From Maratus speciosus (lineage: Eukaryota; Arthropoda; Arachnida; Araneae; Salticidae), in the NCBI GenBank assembly GCA_963932465.1, contig OZ010796.1, positions 73,225,974-73,289,973 of the forward strand: a stretch of 64,000 nt of DNA, written 5' to 3'. Shown piece by piece: positions 34,122 through 45,808 of this stretch; positions within the stretch are counted from its first letter, which is position 1, and every line of letters begins with the position of its first letter. Both the position numbers and the translations under genes were made by a program. The notes under the pieces are model-generated. The model did no database searches and had not been told where the DNA came from. It was given only the letters and a program-made list of their open reading frames with translations.

Positions 34122-34632
34122 ACCCTTAAATGCCTGGTGTTGCTTTTCGGCAACATACCCAATTTAGGCTCTAAAATACTATTAGAATAATATTGAAGCT
34201 ATAATGCCTAATGTTGCCAATAAAATACATTCTGAAAATATTATTAAATCGATTTTCAACATTTAGATGTCACCACATGTGCTGTTTAAGAATAAAGATA
34301 AATTTATTTTTTCAAATGTTGCTACTTGTTCTTTTTGTTTTGTTTGGAAGCTTGCGAAATATCCTATTTTGACCTGCAGTGGGCAAGTAAAATTTATTTC
34401 TTATTATAGTTCCTAAAATTCTTGTTTGTTTAATATTACAGAATTTTATCAAGGGAAATTATTTTTTCAATTAAACACCAGTATCGCCGATTAGTAACAA
34501 ACTGTTTTTTAGCCGTAAACTATACTTAAAACAAAATATGATTTTTTAAAGTATTTTTCCCATGATTTATTTTAAAAATGAAATCCGAAAAACATTATTA
34601 CAATGATTTTTGAAAAGTCAAGCATTTAAGGG
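34122..34632. mobile_element. TTAA MITE with hairpin, nested in MITE family T
   Basis: TTAA at 34118-34121 and 34633-34636. Ends are ACCCTTAAATGCCTGG and, from the right, CCCTTAAATGCTTGA. A GTTGC-TTTTCG-GCAAC hairpin lies at 34139-34154, 18 bp inside the left TTAA. Confidence 0.75.
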
Positions 34633-35127
34633 TTAAATGTGTTCATTTAAAATATATTCTAAAAGCAACTATTTGTTTTATAAGTTTAAAAAATAAATTG
34701 TTACTATTTTTAAACGAAGGAGAAAATTAATTATTATTTAAAATTAATTGTTTTAAATTCATAAACGTTTCTTTTCTTTGTTATTGGTTTTTTTTTTTTT
34801 TCAAATCAAATTAGAAATCTTAATTTATAGAATTTTTCGTTTTTCATTTTTAAAATGAATTCGGATTTTAGTATTAATATGGCCAATACGCATGCATGCA
34901 TGCTAGGAATGAACGGAATCTCTGCCTCTTTTCCAGACTTTCGGGAAGAATTCCCGGATCAAACATGTTTTCTAGGACTACGGAAGTTATTTGTTAAAAA
35001 ATGTGGAATAATTTAGTGTATTTAGACGAGTTTTTCTGACACTGTAGATAACTATAACTATAACCTATGACACTCGCGGATCGGAGACGAATTTTTTGGC
35101 ACCCTATTTATTAAAATCCATGCACTC

Positions 35128-35137
35128 CAGGGTCCGT

Positions 35138-35182
<45 letters not shown>

Positions 35183-36592
35183 AAAATCAAAATAATCGAT
35201 TTTTTTTATTAAATCACATTTTTTTTAAATCTCGCACAGTATTATTGTTTAATATGACTTTTCTATTAATTTATAAAATAAAAATTATATACACATATTA
35301 TAAGTATTACCAATATATATTAATAATATTACACAATTTACATAAATGGTTAAAAGGTTTTACATAAATGGTTAAATTTTAGGCTCTGGAAAAATCTGTA
35401 TTACACAAAATGCATGGAAAACTACGAATCGGATGTCAAAAATTAATTTAACCTTAAGTATTTTAGTTAAAATAAAAATAACTGCAGCACATGAAAGTTT
35501 AAACAATTTTAGAAGCAAACTAAGATGTTAACTTTTGTTTGTTAAAGTGCTGGTACATAAAAACGAGTTTAGCAGTTTTATGAAGTCAATTCCTAATTTT
35601 CGAATGTACCACACCAAAGGCAGAAAACATTCGTTCTATTGAAGCATATGAAGCTATTGTAGTAAAAAGCTAATTGCTCATGTATTCTATAAGTTTTTTA
35701 GTATCAGTCTTTTTGATAACTGTAACAGGTACCTTCCACAATTGAAGAGCTAAGTGGAAGAACACGTTAAGTAAAAAAAATTACATTTGAAGAAATTTGA
35801 AGTGAAAGTTTTTGCTGTCAATTTTAATGATTTATTTTCTGTTTGATACCATGCGTTTAAAATATTAACAGGTATGATACTAAACGCTCTCAGAATAACT
35901 TATTGATATTTAATTCTCAAATATTAAAAATTATTAATTAATATTATTGACATTATTAAATATTAAAATATTAGATATTAATTAATAATGTCTTAAGACT
36001 AAATAGAATCTTAGTATTTTATCTTCACCATGTGGTAGGATACCTCATAACGCTTTCATCCAAAAGATAAATTTTTTTTTTTAGAAAATGTAACATAACA
36101 TGTTCATCCACTCAGCTCTTCAATTCTAAAGGACTGAGATCTACTATATTAGATTCAAACAAAAATTCATTGAATGGTTCAGATTTTGCTCAAACTTTAA
36201 TATAATAGGCATCACCAAAGTAGAGCAAACAAAGTTATACAATTTTTTACCTCAACTTTCAGAAGTTTTATCTAAATACTAACAAATAAATATTCCAATA
36301 TTTAATATATTCCTTACTGTTGCTAGATTATTTTATAATTTGATTTAAGCATTTTTTCCTAAACTTTACATTGTACTATACTTTTTGACAAAGATTAAGC
36401 TTTATCTTTCTAAAAGCTGTTTGATTATCTGTATTATCTGTACAAAACTAAATTATATTAAAGTACATTATTATGTTTGTTTACATCTTGAATGTATTTA
36501 AAAATAATTTAAAAGAAAAACTGCTTTAAATCAATAAAACAATCAGTTGATTTAAACCGTGATTTTAACCATGATTTAAATCAAGCCACTCA
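35128..36592 (-). mobile_element. hAT element with TTTAAATCA subterminal repeats and transposase remnant
   Basis: The left part begins CAGGGTCCGTGGATTTTT with a ~37-bp poly-T and ATCGATTTTTTTTATTAAATC. The right part, read inward, begins AGTGGCTTGATTTAAATCAT and ends in repeated GATTTAAA-type blocks. A hAT transposase tail is encoded on the minus strand. An exact 8-bp duplication was not found, so the boundaries are approximate. Confidence 0.6.
35520..35738 (-). pseudogene. hAT transposase, C-terminal dimerisation-domain remnant
   Basis: The single frame over 73 codons reads WKVPVTVIKKTDTKKLIEYM, then after one stop TTIASYASIERMFSAFG and VVHSKIRN, a second stop, then LHKTAKLVFMYQHFNKQKL. The S-x-x-S-x-E-R-x-F-S-x-x-G motif followed by R-N-x-L and a hydrophobic helix is the conserved hAT C-terminal (hATC) block. 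Two in-frame stops make it inactive. The catalytic core upstream (higher coordinates on this strand) is decayed beyond recognition. Confidence 0.72.
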
Positions 36593-36659
36593 TTTCCATT
36601 TTAACAGGGAATAAAAGATCTTACATTGTCCACGGTCTCTCATTTTCTGCAAGCAATCG

Positions 36660-36890
36660 GGTGAAAATGGATCAACTTTTAAGGATTCTTATTTCCGATA
36701 CAGAAAAAGATCCAAACAAACATGCACATTTTGAGGAAAGTCTAATACCATTCATTTCATTGGAAAAAACTCCGCTAGCATAGCTGAAACATTTTTTTTT
36801 TCTGTGTCTTTTCTTTGCCTTTTTAGTTGTTAAATTTAGTTGTTGAATTTTCTTTTAAAAAAAACTTCTCAAGAATTAGACAAAATTATG
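36660..36890. repeat. Single unit related to the tandem arrays
   Basis: AAAAGATCCAAACAAACATG, followed by CACATTTTGAGGAAAGTCTA and TTTTTAGTTGTTAAATTTAG, matches units at 26490-27479 and 43740-44300. Confidence 0.5.
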
Positions 36891-36912
36891 TGAAACCGTA
36901 AAATTCACTTAA

Positions 36913-37677
36913 AGGTCTCAGAACTCTTAAAATTGAAAAAAAAAAGAAAAAAGAAAAGGATAAAAAAAAGACTATTTTCAACAATTAATATCGTAAAATG
37001 TATATGATCTTAAAACACAATTTTTATTGGATTGAAAAATAGAAGTATGTTCTTTCATTTCATGCATTTAAAAAATTGCAAGAGGTAGAATTAGCATTTA
37101 CAGGGGGCTCCAAACTGTCAGACATGACAAGCAGAAAATTGGTATAACAGCTTACGTGCACGATTACAAAATCAGTTTTGCAACTAGAATAAAAATTTTG
37201 GTGCCTACTTAGACTTCATATTGTAATAATGACCCGGAACCTAAATAAATTTGTATTTAATACATTTTTATATTTTTAATACAAAGTTGTATTTAACTAA
37301 TGCAAAGTTTTGAAAATTTCAACAGTAAAATAACCTAAAAAAAATATTTTTTTGAACAATAAAAAGGAAATTTTAGGTTCATTTTATACAGACTAACATG
37401 AAACATATGTTTTGAAGATTTCATGAAAAATATATTCAGAAGTGTTTGAGATATCGTGCATGTTATGCCCAAAAACGTTATTTGGAGAAAAATGACTTCC
37501 AAGTTTCGGAAACGTCGTTTCAGCTATTGAGAGGTATAATTCTAAAAGCCATAACTTCTGTTCAAGTGGAAATTTCAAGGAAACAATTCTATCAAAATGT
37601 TCAGAAAAGATAGGAGTTTAACATCTAAAAAAATTTAATTTTCGAAAATTTTGAAGCTTTAACAGTCCTGAAACCCC
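36913..37677. mobile_element. 0.75-kb TTAA element, family B copy 1
   Basis: TTAA at 36909-36912 and 37678-37681. Ends are AGGTCTCAGAACTCTTAAA and, from the right, GGGGTTTCAGGACTGTTAAA. It aligns over its whole length with 44506-45249. A 61-codon minus-strand frame inside has no recognisable content. Confidence 0.75.
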
Positions 37678-37744
37678 TTAAGGTATCACAGTTCTTTCGA
37701 CGCCCATTGATAATAATAACAAAAATTAAAGTAACAATTGGGAA

Positions 37745-38265
37745 ATTGCAAGTTAAACGTGGCAAATGACTACCAAATTCGTACTATAACTCTTTTTACA
37801 CATAGTCTTCTTGGTGCAATAGCTATTGCACTCTTATGAGAAAATACATGAATACACAATTCATTACGATTCTATATATCAAATTCAGTCATACGGAAAT
37901 AATAGGGACTCGGCCATAGCAACCTAGAATCATTACCTATCATGGAATAGCATTAAATTAATGACGTATGATAGGATTTAATAGAATAACACCATGACAA
38001 CCTAGAATCATGCGATATCATTGAATTCATTACGTGTGATAGGATTTAATAGAAAGAAGGAAACTTTTATTAATATCTTTTTAAGTTTGGATTCGATTTT
38101 CATAAAATTTGAAATGGGTCGACACCATTCTGAAACGATTCCATATATTAAATTTCTAACCATTCGGTTGTTTAGTTTTTGAGCTGTTTTATGAGGACAG
38201 ACGGACGGACCAGACAACAACTCTAGGTTCTACGAATGTATATAATTACGAACGCACATAATAAA
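37745..38265. repeat. Interspersed repeat, also at 52785-53265
   Basis: Both loci share TCAGTCATACGGAAATAATA (or CATACAGAAATAATA), CGATTTTCATAAAATTTGAA and a tail TATATAACTACGAGCGCAC. This copy carries GACAGACGGACGGACCAGAC near 38200. A related tail is near 42590. The class is not recognised. Confidence 0.55.
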
Positions 38266-38541
38266 TAGAAATTTTTAAAAAATTCTCAACTATTTGATTC
38301 ACCACACTCACAACATCACAAAATTTGTACGCGATCAATCTTAGATCAATATAACCATCATTTTTGAAGATAGTACATTTAGTACTGTAACGGATTGTTT
38401 ATGGAAATAATGCTTTTTAGAAAATATATTTAAACGTAACAAACTCTTACATTTTAACATCTGGATGAAATTATTATTTAAACTAAATATGAAACATTAG
38501 ACAGACTTGAATATATTTAAAAAGGTATTAAATTAAAAATA

Positions 38542-39825
38542 TCAGGTTGTAACGAAAGTTTTCCTCCACAGCTAATATCGTCTTTTCGAACAGTTCTCGT
38601 TGACGTGTTTGCTCATATTTTGTCAAACGATTTTTGGCATTTGAAAGAAAAAGACTTGCTTTATAACACTTTGTTGTGAAATTCGTAAAAAAATATCGTA
38701 ATCATTAAATACAGGGTGTCTAAAATGGAACTATCACACTACCAGATTAGAACCAGCATTGACTTTCAGTTCTGTTGACCTGTTCGGTGTCCAGTTCTGA
38801 CACCGAATCATGTGTGAAGCTTTAGGCACTACTGCTGTATCATATGACACTGAACGTTTGGTACCGACAGTTCAAAAACAGGACTATGACATTCAAGGAA
38901 AAGATCGCTCTGGCTGGCCTACTGATGTTGATGAGGCCCGCTTGCGAGAACTTGTGGAAGAATATCAGTATTCAACCACTCAAGAGCTAGCTAAGGAGTT
39001 AGGCGTTAGTGCCATGTCCATTAGTCGCGCTATGCATCGCATAAACTTGACGTACAAGTTCAATCGCTGGGTGCCACGTGAGCTGACTCAAGCAAATAAG
39101 GGCAGATGGGCTCAGGCCTACACTAATCTGCTCAAATATCAACACAAGGACAACATTCTGAACTAGATCGTCACTTGTGACAAAAAGTGGATTTACTTCT
39201 ACAACACAAGCTGGAAAGGGGATTGGTCTGCGCCCAGTGAGCCCGTCGGCAGCACTGCAAAGCGCAATTTGACTAACAAAAAGATAATGTTTTGTATCTG
39301 CTGGGATTGCCGTGGTATTATCCACAAACAGTATCTGGAAAAAGGTAAAACCTTGAAAAGTAAGGCATACAGCATGATGCTAGTCCGTGTTGACGCTGCT
39401 ATCAAGGCAAAACGTCAAAATCAGTTCCGTCACAAGAAGGTAATGTTTCATCAAGATAATGCTAGGTTACATGTGTCTGCATTCACCGGCTGGATCCTGT
39501 ATGAACTCGAATGGGATCTTTTGCCACACTCACTATATAGCCCTGACATCGCTTCTTCGAACTTGAATCTTTTTTCACACTTGCATCCACATCTTGCTGG
39601 TGCTATCTTTAATTCTGCACAGGACGTCCGAAATGAGATTGATCTGTTTATGGACTTGCGACCCACAAGTTTCTGGACCGAAAGCTTTGAAAAACTACCA
39701 AAACATTGGCAGAAAATCATAGATTCGGGTGGTGATTACTACCCGCATTAAAGATACAGCTTTCATGTTTTTTTTCTAACTTTATTAAGAACTTTTTTTG
39801 GCGGAAAACTTTCGTTACAACCTAA
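38542..39825 (+). mobile_element. Nearly full-length mariner transposon
   Basis: TA at 38540-38541 and 39826-39827. Ends are TCAGGTTGTAACGAAAGTTT and, from the right, TTAGGTTGTAACGAAAGTTT. The length of 1284 bp is normal for mariner (about 1.3 kb). It carries one transposase frame broken by a frameshift and a stop. Confidence 0.92.
38725..39751 (+). pseudogene. Mariner transposase, inactive
   Basis: The region is about 342 codons long, against about 345 for intact mariner transposases. It starts MELSHYQIRTSIDF at 38725 and frameshifts before MCEALGTTAVSYDTE (38810). A helix-turn-helix region follows with ARLRELVEEYQYSTTQELAK and ELGVSAMSISRAMHRI. An in-frame TAG at 39164-39166 directly precedes IVTCDKKWIYF, which holds the first catalytic Asp. 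MFHQDNARLHV carries the second. The third, expected 34 residues on in the SPDLAPSD-type motif, is Asn (YSPDIASSNLNLF). The C-terminus is EKLPKHWQKIIDSGGDYYPH. It cannot encode an active enzyme. Confidence 0.92.
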
Positions 39826-39827
39826 TA

Positions 39828-40655
39828 TATACATATAAACATTTAATTAAAATCAAATTCATACAAAGTGTGCGTTTCGCTGTGTCATCACATAGCCCCA
39901 TCACTACTAACATCAACCACAACAACAAAACATCGAACACACTTTTGATTTTCATTAAATGTTTTTATGTATATGGGCCATTTTCACAATCTTTTGACTT
40001 TCAGGAATAAAAATCTGGTGAAATTAAACTTGCTAAAATAACATTTTAATCTGATAGACAAGTGCCTTAGTGATTCAAAATAAAGAAAAAATGGTCATCA
40101 ACGAAATTTTTTTTTACTCAACTGAGTTTAAGTTAAACCTGCGAGTTTAATTTTCCTTACCATTTTACCACTATAACTTTTTATTTTCTTCTAAATTTTT
40201 ACTTATAATGAATTTGCATAGTACCCATATAACATTCAAATAAGAAATCATAACAATGTAGTATTTTTAGTACAAAAGTTTGGTATAACATTGTCTTAAA
40301 GGGGTGTTAAAGAAGGGACGGTAAGGTAAAAAAAAGGGGAAGGTATAGGGGAAAAAGAACGGTAAAGGGGAAAAAAGGATGGTAAGATTGGGACGGTAAT
40401 GAAAATGACCACCTATTTTTAGGCAAATCATGTTAAAACTAAATGATAGCCCACAATGTTCATTGATTTTAGAAACAGTTATTTACATTGGATTAAATTA
40501 AAAAAAAATTAATTTACTTCGAAAAGTGCAAGAATAAACCAAGGGAACGGTAAGACTACCCATAAAACCACGATGCTTGAAATTGATATTTAAATGCTGA
40601 TTAAAATTCTGCTGTAAATTTACTGTCAAAGAATTTTAGACATTCTTTCTCTAAC
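39828..40655. other. AT-rich spacer with a purine-rich GGGACGGTAAGG cluster
   Basis: Positions 40310-40400 and 40548 contain repeated GGGACGGTAAGG, GGTATAGGGG and AACGGTAAAGGGG phrases. Similar GGGACGGTAAGG copies lie at 43166 and 43350, on the other side of the TIR element. No gene recognised. Confidence 0.45.
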
Positions 40656-43093
40656 ATCCCAGCAAAGAGGAAATTCCTGGCCAGCAGCAAGATAGGTGCT
40701 GGCAATGATGGAGAAGTGCTGGCTGATGGTCTACCACTGCATGACCACTGCTGGACAGCTTCAGTCCACTTTGCTGTTGGAAATCATCAGATAAAATTCT
40801 GGTGGGCATCCGTTTTATCACATGCGCTGGCCCACCACTACATGGAATTGCACGAACTTTTGCAGTATTACTGCTGGGAACCCTTACGCTAGGTAGCGCT
40901 GCGAATATCAAAGACATTGAGTATTTGAACACAAATCTGGAATAATTAACTTAACACAATTTAAGCTGTTAAGCTAAATTTTTTTTAAACTGTAAAAAAT
41001 ATAGCACCACTGCCACCAAAAAAATAAATAAGTAAATGAATAAATAAATAAATTATTTATTTCAACGAATTTTTTTTCTCCTTAAATCTGGTTTTACTAG
41101 GTTACAAAGGATTTCGGTTTTCACAATTTACACAGTTCAGAATCAATAATAAAACAAGTAAGAAAAATCATGCGTTAAGCATAGATTACGAAACACTTTC
41201 CAACACTTCATGAATGCTTTAACAAAATTTCGTTATTTAGGAAAATAAGGTATATAAGAGAACTAAGTAAACATTTTAGAAACCGCATAAAACATTTGAA
41301 AAACTGATTTCAGCAGTTACCGTTCATAGCAAATATGTATTCCAATTCTTTTGAACAGCCCTGTATTTGATCTGTAGTTTGATATATGTACTATAATATA
41401 ATGGGGAAATTCAGTTTAGCAAGAAAATACATAACAGGTTGAAATTTTTCTTTCAGCAATTTATACTAATAGACGGAAGCATACTTGTATACCTTTGTAC
41501 AACAATACCTTTGTACAACCCTGTAGTTTACCTAGTACCTTTATTACACGCCACTATTTAGCTAAAATTTAATTCAAAATAAAATACTCTTAAAACTATT
41601 GATATCACATTCCCAGAAATTTTCATTTATAGACGGCCATGTATCCAATTCTTTGCGTGACCCTGTATATCATTTTATCCATGTTCTACAAACGTTTCTT
41701 AGTAAACTAAATTGAGTTCAGCGTAAAAATGTATAACTCATTTAAAAACCCCCTTTAAGCATTTTGCACTCATACCCAGTAATCATTACGAATTCTTTTG
41801 TGTAGCCCTGTATATAAATTACAGCATTTATACACACCCTATACAATGCATAAGTACAGTGAAACATAAAAGCACATAAAATAATTAAAAATGCATTTCA
41901 AGCAATCATCGTTACTGTACAGTACTTTGGATACAATACAGTATCTGAAATCTTTTGTGTGTCCCTGTAAATGCTATGCACTTCGTATTATACATGAAAT
42001 AAGTTATAGTAAACCTCAGCGACATGTATCAATTTCATTATACATGAAATAATTTAACATAATTAAAATACGCCGGAAAGATTTCCCTCCACCCTTATAT
42101 CATTATGTAACGGAATTCTTTTGTGTAGCCCTGTAAATGAATAATATCTCTTTTTAGCACCGCATATTCTACAGAATGTGTATTTTAGTGCACTTAATAA
42201 ATGCATATCAATTTTATTATATTTGAAAGCATGTAACATCATTAAAAATCATTTTAAACGATTTTTTCCCATAGGCCGTAATGTAACGGAAAACTTTTGA
42301 CTGTCCCTGTATATGAACCAAACACACTACAAACTTCATTTGAAATAGGGTTCGTGCTATGGTAGAGGTCACTAACATCCAAAAATTTCGGAACGATCCG
42401 AGCATATTTACGGGAGTTAGAGAGCGGACAGACGGACAGACAATCCGAAGTCATAAACACTTTTCAACTTTGTTGGAAAGTGTTAAAAAGCGTATAAAAT
42501 ACATAAGATTTCTATACAATAGAATAATTTCTATACCAGTTTAATGATTGGGAATGTATATCACAAAAGAAACAAACTTGAAAGAGTGTAATGAGAGCGT
42601 GAAAACTACGTGCGCTCGTAGCATATGCTGAAAGTACTTATTCATGACCGATCACGAAACCCAAACAGCATCGAGCGCGGTTAGCACTTGGGAGGGTGAC
42701 CCCATGGAAACCGTTGTTCAAATGTTTCTATAGACATTTCTGTTATAGACACTTATAGCTCTTGATGAAACTAGCTTAAAGAAAAAAGGGCTATAATACT
42801 TTGTTTTTTTTTATAGAATTCTATAAGAAATTTTTGTAATGGAAAGTGCTGGGCCAGCAAAAGAATAGCAGTGGGATTGGTGCTAGCACTGCAGGAAAAG
42901 TTCCAGATTAAAGTAATGTGATGGCATACCAATGCTGGCCTGCTGTTGGCCATCACTGATGGGCCAGCTGCATTCCGCACCGACACTTTCGACAGGTTTA
43001 AGTAATGGCACTATTGCACTTTACCACTGATGGCAGTGCTGTCTGCCATCTTTTTTCCAGCTGGTGGCCCACTGTTTCTTTCTTTGCTGGGAT
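40656..43093. mobile_element. 2.4-kb TIR element with CCAGCA-rich ends, class unknown
   Basis: Inverted ends are ATCCCAGCAAAGAGGAAA and, from the right, ATCCCAGCAAAGAAAGAAA. AC lies directly outside both ends, a possible 2-bp duplication. The first 240 bp and last 260 bp are GC-richer and full of GCTGGC and CCAGCA words. The interior contains a tandem array at about 41200-42310 and no transposase that I recognise. Confidence 0.6.
41200..42310. repeat. Degenerate tandem array, unit ~140-176 bp, 7 copies
   Basis: Each unit ends in a phrase like AATTCTTTTGTGTAGCCCTG followed by TAtAT. The CCCTGTA marks fall near 41360, 41519, 41662, 41808, 41964, 42130 and 42306. A unit-like block (AGCATAGATTATGAAACACT and CATAATACATTTGA) also occurs alone at about 62260-62400. 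Confidence 0.7.
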
Positions 43094-43095
43094 AC

Positions 43096-43739
43096 TTCTG
43101 CATGAGAAAAAACTTGAAAAAAATTCTGAGGCTGCATCTGAAGTGATTCTCTGTATAATTTTAGAAGAGGGACGGTAAGGAATCTAAAACCCAGGGACAA
43201 TAATAACAACCGTAAAAATGTGTGCAGGTTAATGTTTTGCTACATATTTATATAAAACATTAGTCCCAGTTTCGGAAAAAAATGACATCAAATTACTTTT
43301 ATTGAAACAATTTTATACAGACAGCTCCAAACTTAAAAATCAGCATAAGGGACACGGGACGGTATAGGAGTTTTCCTGGTATTTGGACCCCCGACATCGT
43401 CCAAAACTTATTTATCTCGTTAATATTGTTATACAGTCATGCAGTGGGGTATTCCCCAGTATATGAAATAATAATTAAAAAAAAAAAAGAATATGCACTA
43501 AAATAAAAATTATTATTCTTGGACTTAAAAGTCAAAAGTTTGTGAGAATGCCCCATATATTTTAAATTTAATTGCTTTTTAAATGTATTCAAGTCTAATG
43601 TTTGATATTTAGTTTAAATGTATTTAAAGTTTAATTCCTGAAAATGTATTAGAAATATTCACCCCCAAATTCTTTAGATTCTCAAGGTTTATATATTATA
43701 ATCGCCCTTAATCGCTCTAGAAGTTTTTTCTTGCGAGTT
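43096..43739. other. AT-rich spacer, no gene seen
   Basis: Contains the GGGACGGTAAGG copies noted at 39828-40655 and a poly-A at about 43478. No gene recognised. Confidence 0.4.
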
Positions 43740-44300
43740 TTAAATTCATTTCTGGAAAACTTTAATCTTAAAAAGTTAAGTTTCCCTATCTTTCTTTAAT
43801 TTTGAGTCACAAATGACTGATGACAAAAGACATCCAAACAAATTGGCACACTTTAGGAAGAATCTGATATCATTCATTTCCTCCGATAAATCTCTAAACT
43901 TATCTATTTCATGTTTTGTGTTTTTTTTCCCTTTTTATTTAATTTTTTTCATGTTGTTGTTTAATATTGAGAGTTTTAAATTCATTTCTGGAAAAATTTA
44001 ATCTTAAAAAGTTAGTTTTCTTCACTTTTCTTATTTCTGGTGAAAAAGAAAAGAAAAAAACGAAAAAACATAGACATTTTGGAAAGAATCTGATACAGAA
44101 TTCTCCTGAAAAATCTTTAAATCTATCTATTTTAGGTTTTCCCTCTTTCTTTTTTCTTTTACACATCTTCGTGTTTTTGTTAAATTTCCAGAGTTTTAAA
44201 TGTATTTCTATAAAAACTCAAATCGATTCGAAGCCAAATTTATCCCAGTTTGTGTAAAAAGATTTCTTTGAAGTGCATCGATTGAAGTTATGTAAGCAAA
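43740..44300. repeat. Two to three tandem units plus terminal module
   Basis: Units are marked by AGAGTTTTAAATTCATTTCT near 43970 (variants near 43735 and 44190) and by AAAAGACATCCAAACAAAT with GGAAGAATCTGATA. The module at 44180-44300 (AAATCGATTCGAAG, GATTTCTTTGAAGTGCATCG, ATTGAAG) matches the end of the 5386-7290 array at about 7255-7370. Frames of 62-96 codons here are artefacts. Confidence 0.6.
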
Positions 44301-44505
44301 ATTCTGAGTATAACATATTTTGATTGCACTCGAAAATGCTTTCTTTGTGGGCCCTTTAATTAATTTTTGATAAATTCAGTTCAGCGTTAATGTCAATTTT
44401 CAGGGAAATATTTTATAAAGGGGAATAGTATTGTTAAAGCTTAAAAAAATTCGATTTTTCAGAAAAAATATACGTAAAAGAGCGATATATTTTTCGAGCA
44501 CTTAC

Positions 44506-45249
44506 GGGGTCCCAGGACTCTTAAAATGGGAAAATTTGAAAAAAAAAAGACCATTTTCAATATTTAACATGTTAAAATGTATATGATATTAAAATACAAT
44601 TTTTATTTAGATGAAATATATGTTCTTTCATTTGATGTATTTAGAAAATTGTAAGATGCAGAATTAGTATTTGTAGGGGCTTCAAACTATCAGACATTTG
44701 TCGAGCAGAAAATTGGTGTAGCACTTTACGCGCATCTTTACGAAATGAATTTTGCAACTACAGTGAAATTTTTTGCGCCTAATAACACTTCATATTGTAA
44801 TAATTACCCTGAACCTAAATAAATTTGTATTTAAAGCATTTTTATATTTTTAATATAAAGTTGTATTTAGCTAACACAGAATTTTGAAAACTGCAACAGT
44901 ATAATCACCTAAAAAAATATTTTTATGGGCAATAAAAAGGAAATTTTAGGTTCAGTTTATATAGACTAACATGAAACATATGTTATCAAAATTTCATGAA
45001 AAAATATTCAGACTTTTTTGAGATATCCTGCTCGTTATGCCTAAAAACGTCATTTGGAGGAAAATGACTTCAAAGTTTCGGAAACGCCGCTTCAGCTATT
45101 GAGCGGGTATCATTCTAAAAGCCATAACTTCTGTTCTAATGGGAATTTCAAGGAAACAATTGTATCAAAATGCCAGAAAACATAGGAGTTTAACATCTAA
45201 AAAAATTAAAATTTCGAAAATTTTGAAGCTTTAAGACTCCCGAGACCCC
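44506..45249. mobile_element. 0.75-kb TTAA element, family B copy 2
   Basis: The left TTAC (44502-44505) is mutated from TTAA; the right TTAA is at 45250-45253. It aligns with 36913-37677 throughout, including ACATGAAACATATGTT, AAGTTTCGGAAACG and AAAAGCCATAACTTCTGTTC. Confidence 0.75.
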
Positions 45250-45808
45250 TTAAAAAGGGAACATCCTAAAACTAATTTCCCATAATTACGCTAATTACGG
45301 CTAAAAATGCGTGGACGTTTTCAATGTAAACAATAGTTAAGTATCCACTTCAAAGTGTTTTTCTCCAAATGTTGTATGTAGCAAAATTTATATCTTTAAA
45401 ATATAATTAAAAGGTATTTTTTCTCAGAATTTCCTATGCTTATTTTTATGTGTATGTGGCCAGAATAATTAACGTGGCTAGAATAATTAACGTTCAATTT
45501 TAAGATAATACATATAATCTATAAATCTGTGAAGATTTCGTACAAAAATTTCAAGTAGTAACAGAGAAATCTTGCGTGCAATTGAAAAAAAAAAAAAAAA
45601 TTAACATTCTGAGATAAATCCCTTTAAAGTATCTATTTAACCATAGCTTTTATTGAGAACACCGACACACTGTTATTCATAACTCGAGTGCAACTATAAG
45701 AATTTTTTATATGGCTTGTTTTAATATGTTCAAAACAGATTCTCTTTCTGTTATGTTTTTTTTTTCTTTTCGAAAAATCGAAAGTTTTGAAGCTTTAATA
45801 GTAGCTAG

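Larger units (their letters stand above)
33604..35044. mobile_element. MITE family T (tRNA-containing), copy 1
   Basis: It aligns with 49835-51252 (same strand) and 53634-54573 (inverted). Without its nested TTAA MITE (34122-34632) it is about 930 bp. The right end TTTTTCTGACACTG pairs with the family's left end CACTCTCAGAAAAA, best seen in copy 2; this copy lacks the AGAAAAAG block at the left. It contains a tRNA-like segment on the minus strand. Confidence 0.75.

Noticed and set aside
41200..42310. Regularly spaced repeats considered as a CRISPR array
   Set aside because: Units are 140-176 bp, degenerate throughout with no repeat-spacer alternation, and the genome is eukaryotic.
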